64,000 nt of DNA from CAMASH01 sp041746635 (lineage in GTDB: Bacteria; Verrucomicrobiota; Verrucomicrobiia; Chthoniobacterales; Terrimicrobiaceae), in NCBI GenBank assembly GCA_041746635.1, contig JBGTGQ010000014.1, positions 1 to 64,000 of the forward strand, given 5' to 3'. Shown piece after piece: positions 23,584 through 32,879 of the stretch. The notes under the pieces were generated by a model. It worked only from the letters and a program-made list of their open reading frames with translations, was not told the origin of the DNA and searched no databases. The translations under genes and the position numbers were made by a program. Within the stretch, counting starts at the first letter, position 1. The number at the start of each line of letters is the position of its first letter.

Positions 23584-24318
23584 TCATCGGACGTTTTTTC
23601 CCGCAGTTTCCAGCCAATGGGTGAGGAAAAATTGCTTTTGCATAGGAAGGAACGTTTCCGCGTGACCGATGATCGGGCGGATGGTCGTCATCATCTGGAG
23701 CGAGACGACGATGTAAATGACCATCCAAACGCTCAGGTTGCCTTTAGCAGAAGGATCGGCCAGAGAGGCACATTTAGCCAGCAGACCCAGTCCAAACCAA
23801 AGGGCGACAGTCCAGAAAAGGAGATGGAGGAAGCCCATCAGGCCGATCGAATCCGTTGATTGGGAGAAAACCCAGGCGACAGGTGCGAAACTGATTAACA
23901 ACAAGGCGGTGAGACTGGACGAGGCAATTAGCATGCCCGCCACCTGACGCAGGTGAACACTCGCACCGCTGAGACAGAGAAAAATATACAAACTGGGCAG
24001 GCAGATCAGGACGCTCAACAGCGATCCTACGATGATCTTGACGGGGGCGATCCAGAGTTGACTGCCGCCGATCAGGCTTCCGACCACAACGCCATAGATC
24101 CCCAGGGAGAAAACCATGATCAGGGCGAGAGCAAAGGCGATGGAGGCGGCGCGACCGCCGTTGATTTCCCAGATGATGCTACCGGGATGTTTGAGCAGCG
24201 TTTCCAAGATAGACAGCAGGTTACGCCGTCCTTGCATGGGGGCATAGTCATAGCGGTTGGCCTTGGTTGTTGCAGGTTGCGGAGGGTCGAGCGGAGGAGG
24301 TTGCGGATGTTCGGTCAT
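23584..24318 (-). CDS. YIP1-like integral membrane protein
   Basis: A 244-aa protein. The Pro-rich, charged N-terminus (residues 1-45) is followed by about five hydrophobic helices between residues 58 and 210. The soluble-to-helix entry LETLLKHPGSIIWEI is typical of YIP1/YIF1-like bacterial proteins. No enzymatic residues were recognised. It is the downstream partner of a similarly organised protein (24343-25038), 24 bases apart, suggesting a two-subunit membrane assembly. Confidence 0.65.
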   Translation of the reverse strand: MTEHPQPPPLDPPQPATTKANRYDYAPMQGRRNLLSILETLLKHPGSIIWEINGGRAASIAFALALIMVFSLGIYGVVVGSLIGGSQLWIAPVKIIVGSLLSVLICLPSLYIFLCLSGASVHLRQVAGMLIASSSLTALLLISFAPVAWVFSQSTDSIGLMGFLHLLFWTVALWFGLGLLAKCASLADPSAKGNLSVWMVIYIVVSLQMMTTIRPIIGHAETFLPMQKQFFLTHWLETAGKNVR

Positions 24319-24342
24319 GGCGGGTGTTTTGTGGTGATTAAC

Positions 24343-25038
24343 TCAACGAAAGAGGTGTAGGATGGAAGCCCACACGACTTCAAAGAAATTTCCGCGCAGG
24401 GGGTTGGGCCTGAGAAATTCCACGGGAAGTCCCGGGTTTCCAATGAACGGCCGGAGAATCCAGGATATCTGGCTGCCGAGGAGGAGATTTCCACCCAGCC
24501 AGGCGAGCAGCACCGTCCAGGCCGTGGCCGTGTTCCCGGTGACATGTCGTAGGAACAGGAGCAGGCGGTGATTGCCGATCACTCCGGCGAAAGCGATGAG
24601 ACTGACATGGGCCAGTAAAGTCAGGCTATGGCCGGTGAGGGAGTTGGCGTTGCTCAGCGGAGGGGTGTTCCACAGCAAGAACAGCATGATGGGAGCAAAT
24701 GCCGCTAGGATGATTGCTACGATGGTGAAACTCATCAGGATCGCCAGCATCGTCTGGCGAAAGCCCAGTCCGGCACCAAGGACCAGCGCGAGGCAGCCAT
24801 TGAGTAAAGCATTGCCGCCGCAAGTAAGGAAAATGAGCAGGGGAAACTTTATCGCGGTGAAGAGCGACTGGGTCGCATCCCGCCACAAGCCGAGCGTGAT
24901 CCCATAGCATGCGCCGCCACTGACGATCGTTGCGCAACAGATGAGCGGCCAACGCCAGCCCGATTCACAAGTCCAAGCGGCGAGCTTCTGTGGATCGCCC
25001 GCCAGCAGGGCGTGAAACCTTTCTCGAAGATCAACCAC
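24343..25038 (-). CDS. Integral membrane protein, paired with YIP1-like gene
   Basis: A 231-aa protein with a short cytoplasmic start (VDLRERFHALLAGDPQKLAA) and about six hydrophobic segments (WRWPLICCATIVSGGACYG, LLIFLTCGGNALLNGCLALV, and others). The start-plus-helices layout matches the neighbouring YIP1-like protein, so the two may be ancient paralogues. It uses a GTG start at 25038. No function can be assigned; a role in membrane organisation or export is speculation. Confidence 0.6.
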   Translation of the reverse strand: MVDLRERFHALLAGDPQKLAAWTCESGWRWPLICCATIVSGGACYGITLGLWRDATQSLFTAIKFPLLIFLTCGGNALLNGCLALVLGAGLGFRQTMLAILMSFTIVAIILAAFAPIMLFLLWNTPPLSNANSLTGHSLTLLAHVSLIAFAGVIGNHRLLLFLRHVTGNTATAWTVLLAWLGGNLLLGSQISWILRPFIGNPGLPVEFLRPNPLRGNFFEVVWASILHLFR

Positions 25039-25121
25039 GCCACAATCATGGCTGCGGCAGATGAAGACGTGAAGAAAGATTTGTGAAACCCCGTGAAATC
25101 ACAGGGCTCGTCCACGCCAAG

Positions 25122-25565
25122 TCACGCTTTCGTCGTGTAGCACATCTCGTAGGAAAAAAGTTCCTCCGGAAGGAAGAAACGCTTGAGTTCGATCTCCGCG
25201 TTCTCCGCAGAATCGGAAGCGTGCGTGACATTCACCATCACATCCACGCCGAAATCACCGCGAATCGTGCCTTTCTCCGCCTTTTTCGAGTCGGTTGGGC
25301 CGAGCAAAGCGCGCACCTTTTCCACGGCGTTCTCTCCCGCGAGGGCGAGGGCGACGACGGGGGTGGATTGCATGAACGTTTCCACTTCGGGAAAGAATGG
25401 CTTGTCCGCAATGTGGGCGTAATGTTCCCGCAGCAACTCTTGGCTGGCGGTGAACATTTTGCAGCCGCGAATTTGAAACCCCGCACCCTCAAATCGCTTG
25501 ATGACCTCACCGACTTTCCGGCCGGCAACACAATCGGGTTTCAACAAAATAAGCGTGGTTTGCAT
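25122..25565 (-). CDS. ndk: Nucleoside diphosphate kinase
   Basis: A 147-aa enzyme that moves the gamma-phosphate from ATP to other NDPs through a phosphohistidine. It has the start TLILLKPDCVAGRKVGEVI, the nucleotide-binding segment GPTDSKKAEKGTIRGDFG, and the active-site H115 in NVTHASDSAENAEIELKRFF. Length is in the normal 135-155 range. The ATG at 25565 gives the family start; the frame runs open further upstream without homology. Confidence 0.95.
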   Translation of the reverse strand: MQTTLILLKPDCVAGRKVGEVIKRFEGAGFQIRGCKMFTASQELLREHYAHIADKPFFPEVETFMQSTPVVALALAGENAVEKVRALLGPTDSKKAEKGTIRGDFGVDVMVNVTHASDSAENAEIELKRFFLPEELFSYEMCYTTKA

Positions 25566-25624
25566 AGGGCGAGTGAATCTAGCGGCCTTGGGGTCGGGGA
25601 AAAGCAGAAATTCTGGGGCGGCGC

Positions 25625-26344
25625 TTATTCGAGTTGGTCTTCGGGGAAGGGTGCACGGGAGGAGAGGCGTTCGATGCGGCGGATTTTGCGCAGTACTGTT
25701 TCGGTGGGTTTTACCGGGGACCATTCGAGTGGATTGGGCAGGATCGCGGCCAGGGAGATCATCTGGCGGTCGCTGAGTTGGGCCGGCTTTTTGCCAAAAT
25801 ATTCGTCCGAGGCCGCGCCGACTCCATAGATGCCAGGTCCGAGTTCGATATTGTTGAGATAGAGTTCCAGGATGCGCGGTTTGCTGAGCAGGAGTTCCAT
25901 CCACACGGTGTAATAGGCCTCGAGCGCCTTGCGTACGTAGGAACGGCCCTGCCAGAGAAACACCGAACGGGCGCATTGCATGGTGATGGTGGAAGAGCCG
26001 CGGATGCCTTTTCCTGTCTTTCTCGCTTCCGCTAAGGCCAGACGCATTTGGGGCAGGTCGAACCCGTCATGCTGGAAAAAGGCCTGGTCCTCCGAGGCCC
26101 AGATATAATGGATGAGCTCCACGGGAATCTGTTCGATCGGAGTCCAGCACCGGGGAACCTCCGGCCATTTTTTCCCAGACCAACCGGCTTCCATGCGGCG
26201 CTGGAATTGCATCGGGCTCCAGCTGGGATTCCAGATACTCGCAAGAGCAACTTGCAAGACCGGCGTGATCAGCAGGATGGCCAGCGTGCCCAGCACCCAC
26301 CACATTGCGCGACGAAATCGGGTCTTCTTGGCGGGCCGGGGCAT
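25625..26344 (-). CDS. mtgA: Monofunctional peptidoglycan glycosyltransferase
   Basis: A 239-aa GT51 enzyme that polymerises lipid II into glycan strands at the outer face of the inner membrane. It has one N-terminal membrane helix (about residues 14-35), the catalytic E85 in SEDQAFFQHDGFD, RGSSTITMQCARSVFLW, a second acidic site in LNNIELGPGIYGVGAASDEY, and FGKKPAQLSDRQMISLAA. There is no transpeptidase domain, which makes it MtgA rather than a class A PBP. It is adjacent to ndk, 59 bases upstream on the same strand. Confidence 0.92.
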   Translation of the reverse strand: MPRPAKKTRFRRAMWWVLGTLAILLITPVLQVALASIWNPSWSPMQFQRRMEAGWSGKKWPEVPRCWTPIEQIPVELIHYIWASEDQAFFQHDGFDLPQMRLALAEARKTGKGIRGSSTITMQCARSVFLWQGRSYVRKALEAYYTVWMELLLSKPRILELYLNNIELGPGIYGVGAASDEYFGKKPAQLSDRQMISLAAILPNPLEWSPVKPTETVLRKIRRIERLSSRAPFPEDQLE

Positions 26345-26463
26345 GGTCGCTCGGGATCATCCGTGCGCGCTTTGGTTTTGGAAAGGGCGTTCTGAAGCGC
26401 GAGGGAACCGGCGGGTTTTCCGCCGCCCCTCGTGGTTTTAACGTGCTACCGTTTTCCGCTCCC

Positions 26464-26739
26464 TTAGCGGCAACCGCGGTAACCGCCGCCGCCACCGACG
26501 CTGATCTGAAGGAATGGAACCCCGATGAAGACGGGCGCCGGACGGTAATAGGCCGGACGATAATATTGCACCGGGCGATAGTAGTTCCGTTGCTGATAAT
26601 ATCCGTAGTTTCCGCCCCGGTAGCAGTCGTTGCCCCGGTAGTTGCTGTAGTACCTGCCGTCGCCAGCCTCGGCCGGGGTGGCCAGAAGGGCGAAAGCGGC
26701 GGCGGCGGCAAGGATGAGGCTCAGTGATTTGGTTTTCAT
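26464..26739 (-). CDS. Small secreted Tyr/Gly-rich protein
   Basis: A 91-aa protein with a clear signal peptide (LILAAAAAFALLATPAEAG). The mature part is mainly Tyr, Arg, Asn and Gly (RYYSNYRGNDCYRGGNYGYY, then PVQYYRPAYYRP), with a cysteine near each end. Such low-complexity secreted proteins have no defined activity. An in-frame start further upstream (26760) is less likely because the signal peptide begins at the second methionine. Confidence 0.7.
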   Translation of the reverse strand: MKTKSLSLILAAAAAFALLATPAEAGDGRYYSNYRGNDCYRGGNYGYYQQRNYYRPVQYYRPAYYRPAPVFIGVPFLQISVGGGGGYRGCR

Positions 26740-26803
26740 ACTACAACTCAAACGTGTCACCCGGGTGGATATTCAATATTTTAGAGAAAATTGGGGCGAC
26801 CGG

Positions 26804-26956
26804 TCATTTGATCGCTAGTTCCTGTTCTCCGGTGGTGAAATCGGGGTAGGCCGCCCCAGAGTGCTCCGTGAAGTCGAGGCCCAGATCCTGCTCCTCCTCG
26901 CTGGCGCGCAGGCCGATGAGTTTGTCGATGAGGAAAAACATCACCAGCGCGGCCAG
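26804..26956 (-). pseudogene. amt: Ammonium transporter, 3' remnant
   Basis: The frame reads LAALVMFFLIDKLIGLRAS, then EEEQDLGLDFTEHSGAAYPD, ending ELAIK and TGA 26804-26806. This is the last transmembrane helix and cytoplasmic tail of Amt proteins (IGLR-x-S-x-E-E-E-x-x-G-L-D-x-x-E-H-x-x-x-A-Y). Upstream, the frame meets TGA directly before LAALV and the DNA becomes the glyS 3' end about 40 bases later. About 90 percent of the gene is missing, so the transporter is lost at this locus. Confidence 0.8.
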
Positions 26957-26995
26957 GAATCAGCATTTCCCATGCCACTGGCCGAGACGGGTAAC

Positions 26996-28801
26996 TCAGG
27001 CGATCTTGTCCAGCAACCAGTCTTTGAGTTCGGAGATGGCCAGGCGTTCCTGCTGCATACTGTCGCGATGGCGCAAAGTGACGGTGTCTTTTTTCTCCGG
27101 GCCGTTCTCGCCAATGGTGTCAAAGTCAATGGTGACACCAAAGGGCGTGCCGGCTTCGTCCTGGCGGCGGTAGCGGCGGCCGATGGCGCCGGCCTCGTCG
27201 TAGAAAATATTCATGTGCGGGCGGAGAAGTGCGACGACTTCCCTGGCCTTGGCCACGAGTTCGGGGCGGTTTTTGAGCAGGGGGAAGATGGCGCATTTGA
27301 CCGGAGCCACGCGGGGATGGAAACGTAACATCGTACGGGTTTCGGATTTGCCCTTTTCGTCGGTGACAGTCTCCTCGTCGAAGGCCTGGGCCAGAATGGC
27401 TAGGGCCAGGCGGTCGAGTCCGGCCGAGGGCTCGATGACGTGGGGCAGATAGTTGCCGGCAAAAAGTTTTTCCCAATATTCCGCCACATCCTCGCGGGGC
27501 GTGTCCGGATTTTTGCGATCCTCAAACGCCTCGTCGATCAAGGTGCTCTTCTGTTCTTCGCTGAGGCTGGCGCAGGCCGCCTTGAGTTCCTCATCAAAGA
27601 CTTCAAGCGGTTTGCCGCTGTGTTTCTGATGCTGGGTGAGGTCGAAGTTGCCGCGGGCGGCGATGCCCTCGAGTTCCTCGGTGCCGAAGGGAAACTTGAA
27701 CAAAATATCCACCGTGGCGCGCGCGTAGTGGGCGAGTTCCTCGGGTTTTTGCCAGTAGTAGTCCAGCACATCGGCTCCAAGGCCGATGTGGGCGTAGTAA
27801 TTCGTGCGCTGTTGCACCCAATAGCGGTGCCACATTTCCCAGCCCCAGTTCGGCTGCGGTTCACTCAGGTCCACCCCTTCCTGCCAGCCGACAACCGAGC
27901 CATGCAGCAGGCGAATCGCCTCGTCGGGTTTGATGAAAAACTCCAGTTCCATCTGCTCAAACTCGCGCGAGCGGAAAATATAATTGCGCGGGGTGATCTC
28001 ATTGCGGAAAGCCTTGCCGATCTGCCCGATGCCGAAAGGCAAGCGCACACGCGAGGAATCATACACGTTCTTAAACTGCACAAAAATCGCCTGCGCTGTC
28101 TCGGGGCGAAGGTAACAAATATTTTCCTCGCTTTCGATCGGCCCGTGGTGAGTGCGGAACATCAGATTGAAGGGGCGGGGCTCGGTCAGTTCCCCGCCGC
28201 AATGCGGACAGGGTGTAATGAAGCCGGTGGCAGCAAGTTGCTCGGTCGCGAGGTATTGATAAAAGGTTTTCTCGTCGCCGATGCCCTTGCCTTCCGCCGC
28301 CTTTTCCGCGAGCCAGACGAGCGTCACCTCGGGGTTTCGCACGAGGGCCAAATTGGGAGCCAGTTCTTTTCCTTTGCCCTTGGCCCATTTCAAAAGGTCC
28401 GCCGTGTGAAAGGAATGATCGTGAGGATTGACAATGGCCGCGATGGACTGCACCCAGCGCTGCTCGGCCAGAATGGACCAAACCTGATCCGACCGGACGA
28501 GTTTTTTACAGTGTTTGCAGGTGCTCATCGGATCGCTGAAGGTGTCCACATGCCCGCTGGCCTTCCAGACGGCCGGGTGCATGATGATGCTGGCGTCGAG
28601 GCCGACGATGTCGTCCCGGTCGCGCATCATGGCTTTCCACCAGGTGTCGCGCAGATTGCGTTTGAGTTCAGCCCCCAGAGGGCCGTAATCCCAGAAGCCA
28701 TTCAGCCCGCCGTAAATTTCGGAAGATTGGAAAATGAAGCCCCGGCGTTTGCAGAGGCTGACGATTTTTTCCATGCGGGAGGCGGGTGCGTCTTTGGACA
28801 T
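26996..28801 (-). CDS. glyS: Glycyl-tRNA synthetase (single-chain type)
   Basis: A 601-aa class II aminoacyl-tRNA synthetase that charges tRNA-Gly. It is the homodimeric form found in archaea, eukaryotes and some bacteria, not the alpha2beta2 GlyQ/GlyS form. Motifs: start MEKIVSLCKRRGFIFQSSEI, then YGGLNGFWDYGPLGAELKRN; motif 2 around RNEITPRNYIFRSREFEQME; a zinc-like CKHCKK and a CPHCGG; motif 3 EPSAGLDRLALAIL; and the anticodon-binding C-terminus (VAPVKCAIFPL). ATG 28801 gives MSKDAPASRMEK. It is downstream of dxs after a 169-base gap with a GC-rich hairpin near 28912-28938. Confidence 0.95.
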   Translation of the reverse strand: MSKDAPASRMEKIVSLCKRRGFIFQSSEIYGGLNGFWDYGPLGAELKRNLRDTWWKAMMRDRDDIVGLDASIIMHPAVWKASGHVDTFSDPMSTCKHCKKLVRSDQVWSILAEQRWVQSIAAIVNPHDHSFHTADLLKWAKGKGKELAPNLALVRNPEVTLVWLAEKAAEGKGIGDEKTFYQYLATEQLAATGFITPCPHCGGELTEPRPFNLMFRTHHGPIESEENICYLRPETAQAIFVQFKNVYDSSRVRLPFGIGQIGKAFRNEITPRNYIFRSREFEQMELEFFIKPDEAIRLLHGSVVGWQEGVDLSEPQPNWGWEMWHRYWVQQRTNYYAHIGLGADVLDYYWQKPEELAHYARATVDILFKFPFGTEELEGIAARGNFDLTQHQKHSGKPLEVFDEELKAACASLSEEQKSTLIDEAFEDRKNPDTPREDVAEYWEKLFAGNYLPHVIEPSAGLDRLALAILAQAFDEETVTDEKGKSETRTMLRFHPRVAPVKCAIFPLLKNRPELVAKAREVVALLRPHMNIFYDEAGAIGRRYRRQDEAGTPFGVTIDFDTIGENGPEKKDTVTLRHRDSMQQERLAISELKDWLLDKIA

Positions 28802-28970
28802 AAGCGAGCGGTCAGCAAAGCGGTCGGAGCTTTCCGCCGTCAAAGCTTTTCTTGGGTCGATTGCTTTATAGACCGCTCTTGGGTCGAGCCGGATTTTTGT
28901 CCCGGGCCGCGCACCGGGCGGTGTCCCGGGCAGAGTCGTTCCGCGCCAAAGGGCTGCTCAGGACCGCGCC

Positions 28971-30875
28971 TCAAGCGGCGGGTTTCGCGGCGGAGAGGGC
29001 CTCGGCGGCGGGAAGGGCGGCGAGAATTTTTCCAACCGCGGCGGCGGCGGTGAGGCCGTGTTTTTCCCGCAGGATGGGGATGGCGCCGTGTTCGATGAAG
29101 GCGTCGGGCCAGCCGATACGGACGACGGGGGTGGTGATGCGGGCGTCGGCGAGCTGTTCCATCACGGCGCAGCCGAATCCGTTGGGGAGAACATGGTCCT
29201 CCATGGTGCAGACGACCTCGCAGCCGCGGGCGAAAAATTCGATGGTGGTGGTGTCGAGGGGCTTGATCCAGCGGGCGTTGATCACGGCGGTGGAGATGCC
29301 TTGTTTTTCGAGGGTGGCGGCGGCTTCGAGGGCGACTTCCACCATGTTGCCGAGGGCAACAATGGCGGCGCGTTTGCCGTGGCGAAGGACTTCGGCTTTG
29401 CCGATTTCGAGCAGGCGGGGCTTGTCCTTGGGCTGCACGCCGGTGCCGGCGCCGCGAGGGTAGCGGATGGCGATGGGGCCGTCGTGGTGGTTGGCCATGG
29501 TCCAGAGCATGTCGGCAAATTCATCCTCGTCCTTGGGCTGCATGTGGATGAGGCCGGGAACGGGCCGGAGGTAGCCAATGTCGAAGAGGCCGTGGTGGGT
29601 GGGTCCGTCGTCGCCAGAAAGCCCGGCGCGGTCCATGCAGAGGGCGACGTTGAGATTTTGCCGCGCGATGTCGTGGATGATCATGTCGTACGCGCGCTGC
29701 ATGAAGGTGGAGTAAATGGCGAGAAAAGGCTTCATGCCCTGCACGGCGAGGCCACTGGCAAAGAGGGCGGCGTGTTCCTCGGCGATGCCAACATCGAAGC
29801 AACGGTCGGGGTGGCGCTTGGCGAAATTGATCAGGCCCGTGCCGGTGGGCATGGCGGCGGTGATGGTGACGATCTTGTTGTTGTGATCGGCGAAGTCGGC
29901 CAGGGTCTTGCCGAGCAGTTCGGAGTAGGTGGGGGTGCTGCTGGGGACGGTGTCGCCGGTGTCGAGGTGGAATTTGCCCAAGCCGTGGAATTTGTCCGGT
30001 TTCTCCAAAGCGGGGGCGTAGCCTTTGCCTTTCTTGGTGAGGATGTGGAGGATGACCGGTTCTTCCTGGGTCTTGAGAAACTCGAAGGTCTTGATGAGGA
30101 GCGGAAGATCGTGGCCGTCGATGGGGCCGTAGTAGCGGAATCCGAGGTCTTCGAAAATGACGCTGGGGGCGAGGAGATTTTTGACCCCGGCCTCGACCTT
30201 GCCGACGAGCTTGCGGGCGGTTTTTCCCCCGACCCATTCGACAAACTGGGCGGCCTTGTCGTGGAGGTGGGTGTAGGAGGGATTGGTGACGATGCGGTTG
30301 AGGTATTCGGCCACGGCTCCGACGTTTTTGGCGATGGACCACTCATTGTCGTTTAGGACGACGATAAGTTTTCTGGTGGTGGTGGAGACGTTGTTGAGGG
30401 CCTCAAAGCTCACGCCACAGGTGAAGGCGGCGTCGCCCGCGACGCAGACGACGTGTTCCTTGCCGCCCAGCATGTCGCGAGCGGCGGCCATGCCAAGTGC
30501 GGCCGAGAGGGCGGTCCCGGCGTGGCCCGCGCCGTAGCAGTCATGCTCGCTTTCGGTGCGGAGCAGAAAGCCGTTGAGACCTTCATACTGGCGGATGGTG
30601 GAAAAGCGGTCGGCGCGGCCGGTGAGGAGCTTGTGGACGTAGCCCTGATGGCTGACGTCGAAGACGAATTTGTCCTTCGGGGTGGTGAAGACGCGGTGGA
30701 GGGCGATGGTGAGTTCCACCACGCCAAGGTTTGGGCCGAGGTGGCCGCCGGTTTGGGAGAGGACGCGAATGAGTTCCTCCCGGACTTCCCCGGCCAGAAC
30801 GGGCAGTTTTTTTTCGTCGAGGGCCTTGACATCCGCGGGGGACTGGATGTGCGGAAGCAGAGGTCTAGGATTCAT
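28971..30875 (-). CDS. dxs: 1-deoxy-D-xylulose-5-phosphate synthase
   Basis: A 634-aa thiamine-diphosphate enzyme that condenses pyruvate and glyceraldehyde 3-phosphate, the first step of the MEP isoprenoid pathway. It has SQTGGHLGPNLGVVELTIAL, FDVSHQGYVHK, the TPP motif GDAAFTCGVSFEALNN, YYGPIDGHDL, FDVGIAEEHAALFASG, and the transketolase C-terminus (VEVALEAAATLEKQGISTAV). Length matches the family. The start overlaps the end of xseB by 11 bases; xseB next to dxs is a common bacterial arrangement. Confidence 0.95.
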   Translation of the reverse strand: MNPRPLLPHIQSPADVKALDEKKLPVLAGEVREELIRVLSQTGGHLGPNLGVVELTIALHRVFTTPKDKFVFDVSHQGYVHKLLTGRADRFSTIRQYEGLNGFLLRTESEHDCYGAGHAGTALSAALGMAAARDMLGGKEHVVCVAGDAAFTCGVSFEALNNVSTTTRKLIVVLNDNEWSIAKNVGAVAEYLNRIVTNPSYTHLHDKAAQFVEWVGGKTARKLVGKVEAGVKNLLAPSVIFEDLGFRYYGPIDGHDLPLLIKTFEFLKTQEEPVILHILTKKGKGYAPALEKPDKFHGLGKFHLDTGDTVPSSTPTYSELLGKTLADFADHNNKIVTITAAMPTGTGLINFAKRHPDRCFDVGIAEEHAALFASGLAVQGMKPFLAIYSTFMQRAYDMIIHDIARQNLNVALCMDRAGLSGDDGPTHHGLFDIGYLRPVPGLIHMQPKDEDEFADMLWTMANHHDGPIAIRYPRGAGTGVQPKDKPRLLEIGKAEVLRHGKRAAIVALGNMVEVALEAAATLEKQGISTAVINARWIKPLDTTTIEFFARGCEVVCTMEDHVLPNGFGCAVMEQLADARITTPVVRIGWPDAFIEHGAIPILREKHGLTAAAAVGKILAALPAAEALSAAKPAA

Positions 30876-31125
30876 CGTTGGCGGCGGGAAAATCGCGCAG
30901 TCCGGTGGGACCGGAGGCGTCTCGGGTGATGATCTTGATCCTTTGCTCGGCGGCGTCCAGTTTTTCCTGACAGAGGCGGACCAGTTTCACGCCCTCCTCG
31001 TAGCGGGTGATGAGTTTTTCGAGGGGCAGTTCGCCGGATTCCATTTCCTCGACGAGCTTATCCAGACGTTCCATGGCCTGCTCGATGGAGACGGATTCGC
31101 CGGGGATCGTTTTTTTCTCGCTCAC
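30865..31125 (-). CDS. xseB: Exodeoxyribonuclease VII small subunit
   Basis: An 86-aa helical protein: SIEQAMERLDKLVEEMESGE, LPLEKLITRYEEGVKLV, CQEKLDAAEQRI. These are the diagnostic segments of XseB, which joins XseA in a nuclease that degrades single-stranded DNA in both directions. The GTG start at 31125 overlaps the stop of the upstream membrane protein by 4 bases and the stop overlaps dxs by 11 bases, so translation is coupled across three genes. xseA is not in the window. Confidence 0.92.
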   Translation of the reverse strand: MSEKKTIPGESVSIEQAMERLDKLVEEMESGELPLEKLITRYEEGVKLVRLCQEKLDAAEQRIKIITRDASGPTGLRDFPAANDES

Positions 31126-32870
31126 GGCTGCGGGGTTCGCGGCGTGTTCCAGCGATCGCGGTCGGCGTAGATGATGCATTCCCCTTCGATCGGGAGCGTC
31201 GTGAAGGCGGAGAAAGGAAACCCCTTCAACTGCGGCGGCCGGGTGATGAGGAGAGCCCACTCCTTGTAAGCACCTTTATAGATGTCGGCAAAGAGGCGCT
31301 GATTTCCGGTGATGGGCGTGAGATAGAGACCGCGGATGGGCTGCACGGTCTGCGCGTAGTCGTGAATCTCGTTGAAGATGCTGACGGATTCCGGGAGAAG
31401 GAGCGATTTACGTTGGGCGTACCAAGCCACGGCCCAGGGCATGTCCGAGCAGATGACTTCATCTTCATCGAACCAATCGCCCAAAACCGTGATCAAGGGT
31501 GGAACATACGGCGGCCACTGGATGCGAATGCTTTGCCCGGTCAACAGCCTCAGGAACATGGGCACGGAACAAAGAAAAAGGAGCACGGAAACGAAAACGA
31601 CGCGCAACAGGGGGCTGCCGAGTTCCAAGCGGTTCCAGAGCACGAAGAGAAAGGCGATGCCGTAGCCGACAAACAGCGGAATGAAGAGAACGTGGAGTTG
31701 ATTTTCGGAGACCTCGCCCAAGGGCTGGTAGAAACCCATGCCGACAACCGCGCTCACCCACATGAGCAACACGCACCACTTGAAAACAAAGGTTTTCTCA
31801 CTCCGAAACGGGTGGAGCAAAGCCAGAAAAAACGCGGCGGCGGCCACATTGATACCCAAATAGCCCGAAATATTCTGGGCTTGCGAGAGGAGGCCAGGGC
31901 GGGCCTTGCCTTTCAGGCTCGTGCCCGATTTTTCCAAGTCAATCTCCATCTTGCGCAAATAGGTGTCTTCCGGCTTGGCGCTGTAAAACGCACCATAGAC
32001 CGCCAGCCCAAAGGGATTGCCGCACACTTGGATATTGCGAACCATCCAGGGCGCAACGACCAGAAGATAGGCGGCCAGGGCGGTCAGGGCGACGAGTCCA
32101 CGGGGACGAAAGTAGATCACGGCAAAAACCAACCAACCGAGAAAAATCCAGAAAGCCAGCCCGTGGGCGAGGGTCATGAGACCCAAGGCGATGCCGGCCC
32201 CGATCAACCATGCGATCATGATGCCGGTCTGCTCTTTTTGCAGGGCTTCGATAGCCAGGAGCGTGGTCAGTGAGGCCAGCGAAAACAGAAAGAGCACGAG
32301 CATTTGCGGCAGACCCGAGAGCGAAAACTGCCAGAACAAATCGGTCAGGAGAACCGCCGCGCAGGCGAATAGCGCCAGCTTGCTGTCGAAAAGCTTGGCG
32401 ATTACGAAATACCACACGCCGACGGAAAGAATGAAGAATAGCATGGCTGTCGCCGCGATCATCCGGTCCCCGATGTAGATGATATCGGTGGCGGCGGACA
32501 TCTTCCACTGGCCTTTGATCAAGCGCAGGGCAAAAGAATTAACCCAGGGACTGAGTGGCGACTGATAAAAGTCCGGGAAGTGGCTCAGGTCGACATTGGT
32601 GGCGTCGGGTCCGGATTGTTTCTGGACGATCCTCAGGCTGACCGGACGAATATAATCGGTGGTAAAACCCCGTCCGGCGGCCAGATTCCGGGCGATCTGG
32701 GCCTGATCCATGGCATTGGCATTGTTCAGCCCGCGGAACTGCACAAAAAGATAGAGCAGCGAAAGCGCGATGATGAGCACGGCGAGAATGCCCACCTTGA
32801 TCATAAGGGCAAACCGGCCCTGATCGAGAGAGTGAACTGCAGATTGGACTTGGAGGTCGCCTGAAGCCAT
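31122..32870 (-). CDS. GT-C-type membrane glycosyltransferase-like protein
   Basis: A 582-aa protein with about ten hydrophobic helices between residues 24 and 440 and a C-terminal soluble domain of about 130 residues. The first periplasmic loop has NAMDQAQIARNLAAGRGFTT with an acidic residue after helix 1, as in ArnT/PMT-like GT-C enzymes that use polyprenyl-phosphate sugars. The C-terminal domain (EDEVICSDMPWAVAWYAQRK) is also typical. The acceptor and sugar are unknown. It sits inside a housekeeping cluster, overlapping xseB by 4 bases and starting 9 bases after the regulator gene. Confidence 0.75.
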   Translation of the reverse strand: MASGDLQVQSAVHSLDQGRFALMIKVGILAVLIIALSLLYLFVQFRGLNNANAMDQAQIARNLAAGRGFTTDYIRPVSLRIVQKQSGPDATNVDLSHFPDFYQSPLSPWVNSFALRLIKGQWKMSAATDIIYIGDRMIAATAMLFFILSVGVWYFVIAKLFDSKLALFACAAVLLTDLFWQFSLSGLPQMLVLFLFSLASLTTLLAIEALQKEQTGIMIAWLIGAGIALGLMTLAHGLAFWIFLGWLVFAVIYFRPRGLVALTALAAYLLVVAPWMVRNIQVCGNPFGLAVYGAFYSAKPEDTYLRKMEIDLEKSGTSLKGKARPGLLSQAQNISGYLGINVAAAAFFLALLHPFRSEKTFVFKWCVLLMWVSAVVGMGFYQPLGEVSENQLHVLFIPLFVGYGIAFLFVLWNRLELGSPLLRVVFVSVLLFLCSVPMFLRLLTGQSIRIQWPPYVPPLITVLGDWFDEDEVICSDMPWAVAWYAQRKSLLLPESVSIFNEIHDYAQTVQPIRGLYLTPITGNQRLFADIYKGAYKEWALLITRPPQLKGFPFSAFTTLPIEGECIIYADRDRWNTPRTPQP

Positions 32871-32879
32871 GAGCGCTGA

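Noticed and set aside
26861..27328. 155-aa plus-strand frame over the glyS 3' end
   Set aside because: It is antisense to the amt remnant and the GlyRS anticodon-binding region.
29058..30356. 432-aa Gly/Val/Asp-rich plus-strand frame
   Set aside because: Antisense to dxs, whose motifs are complete.
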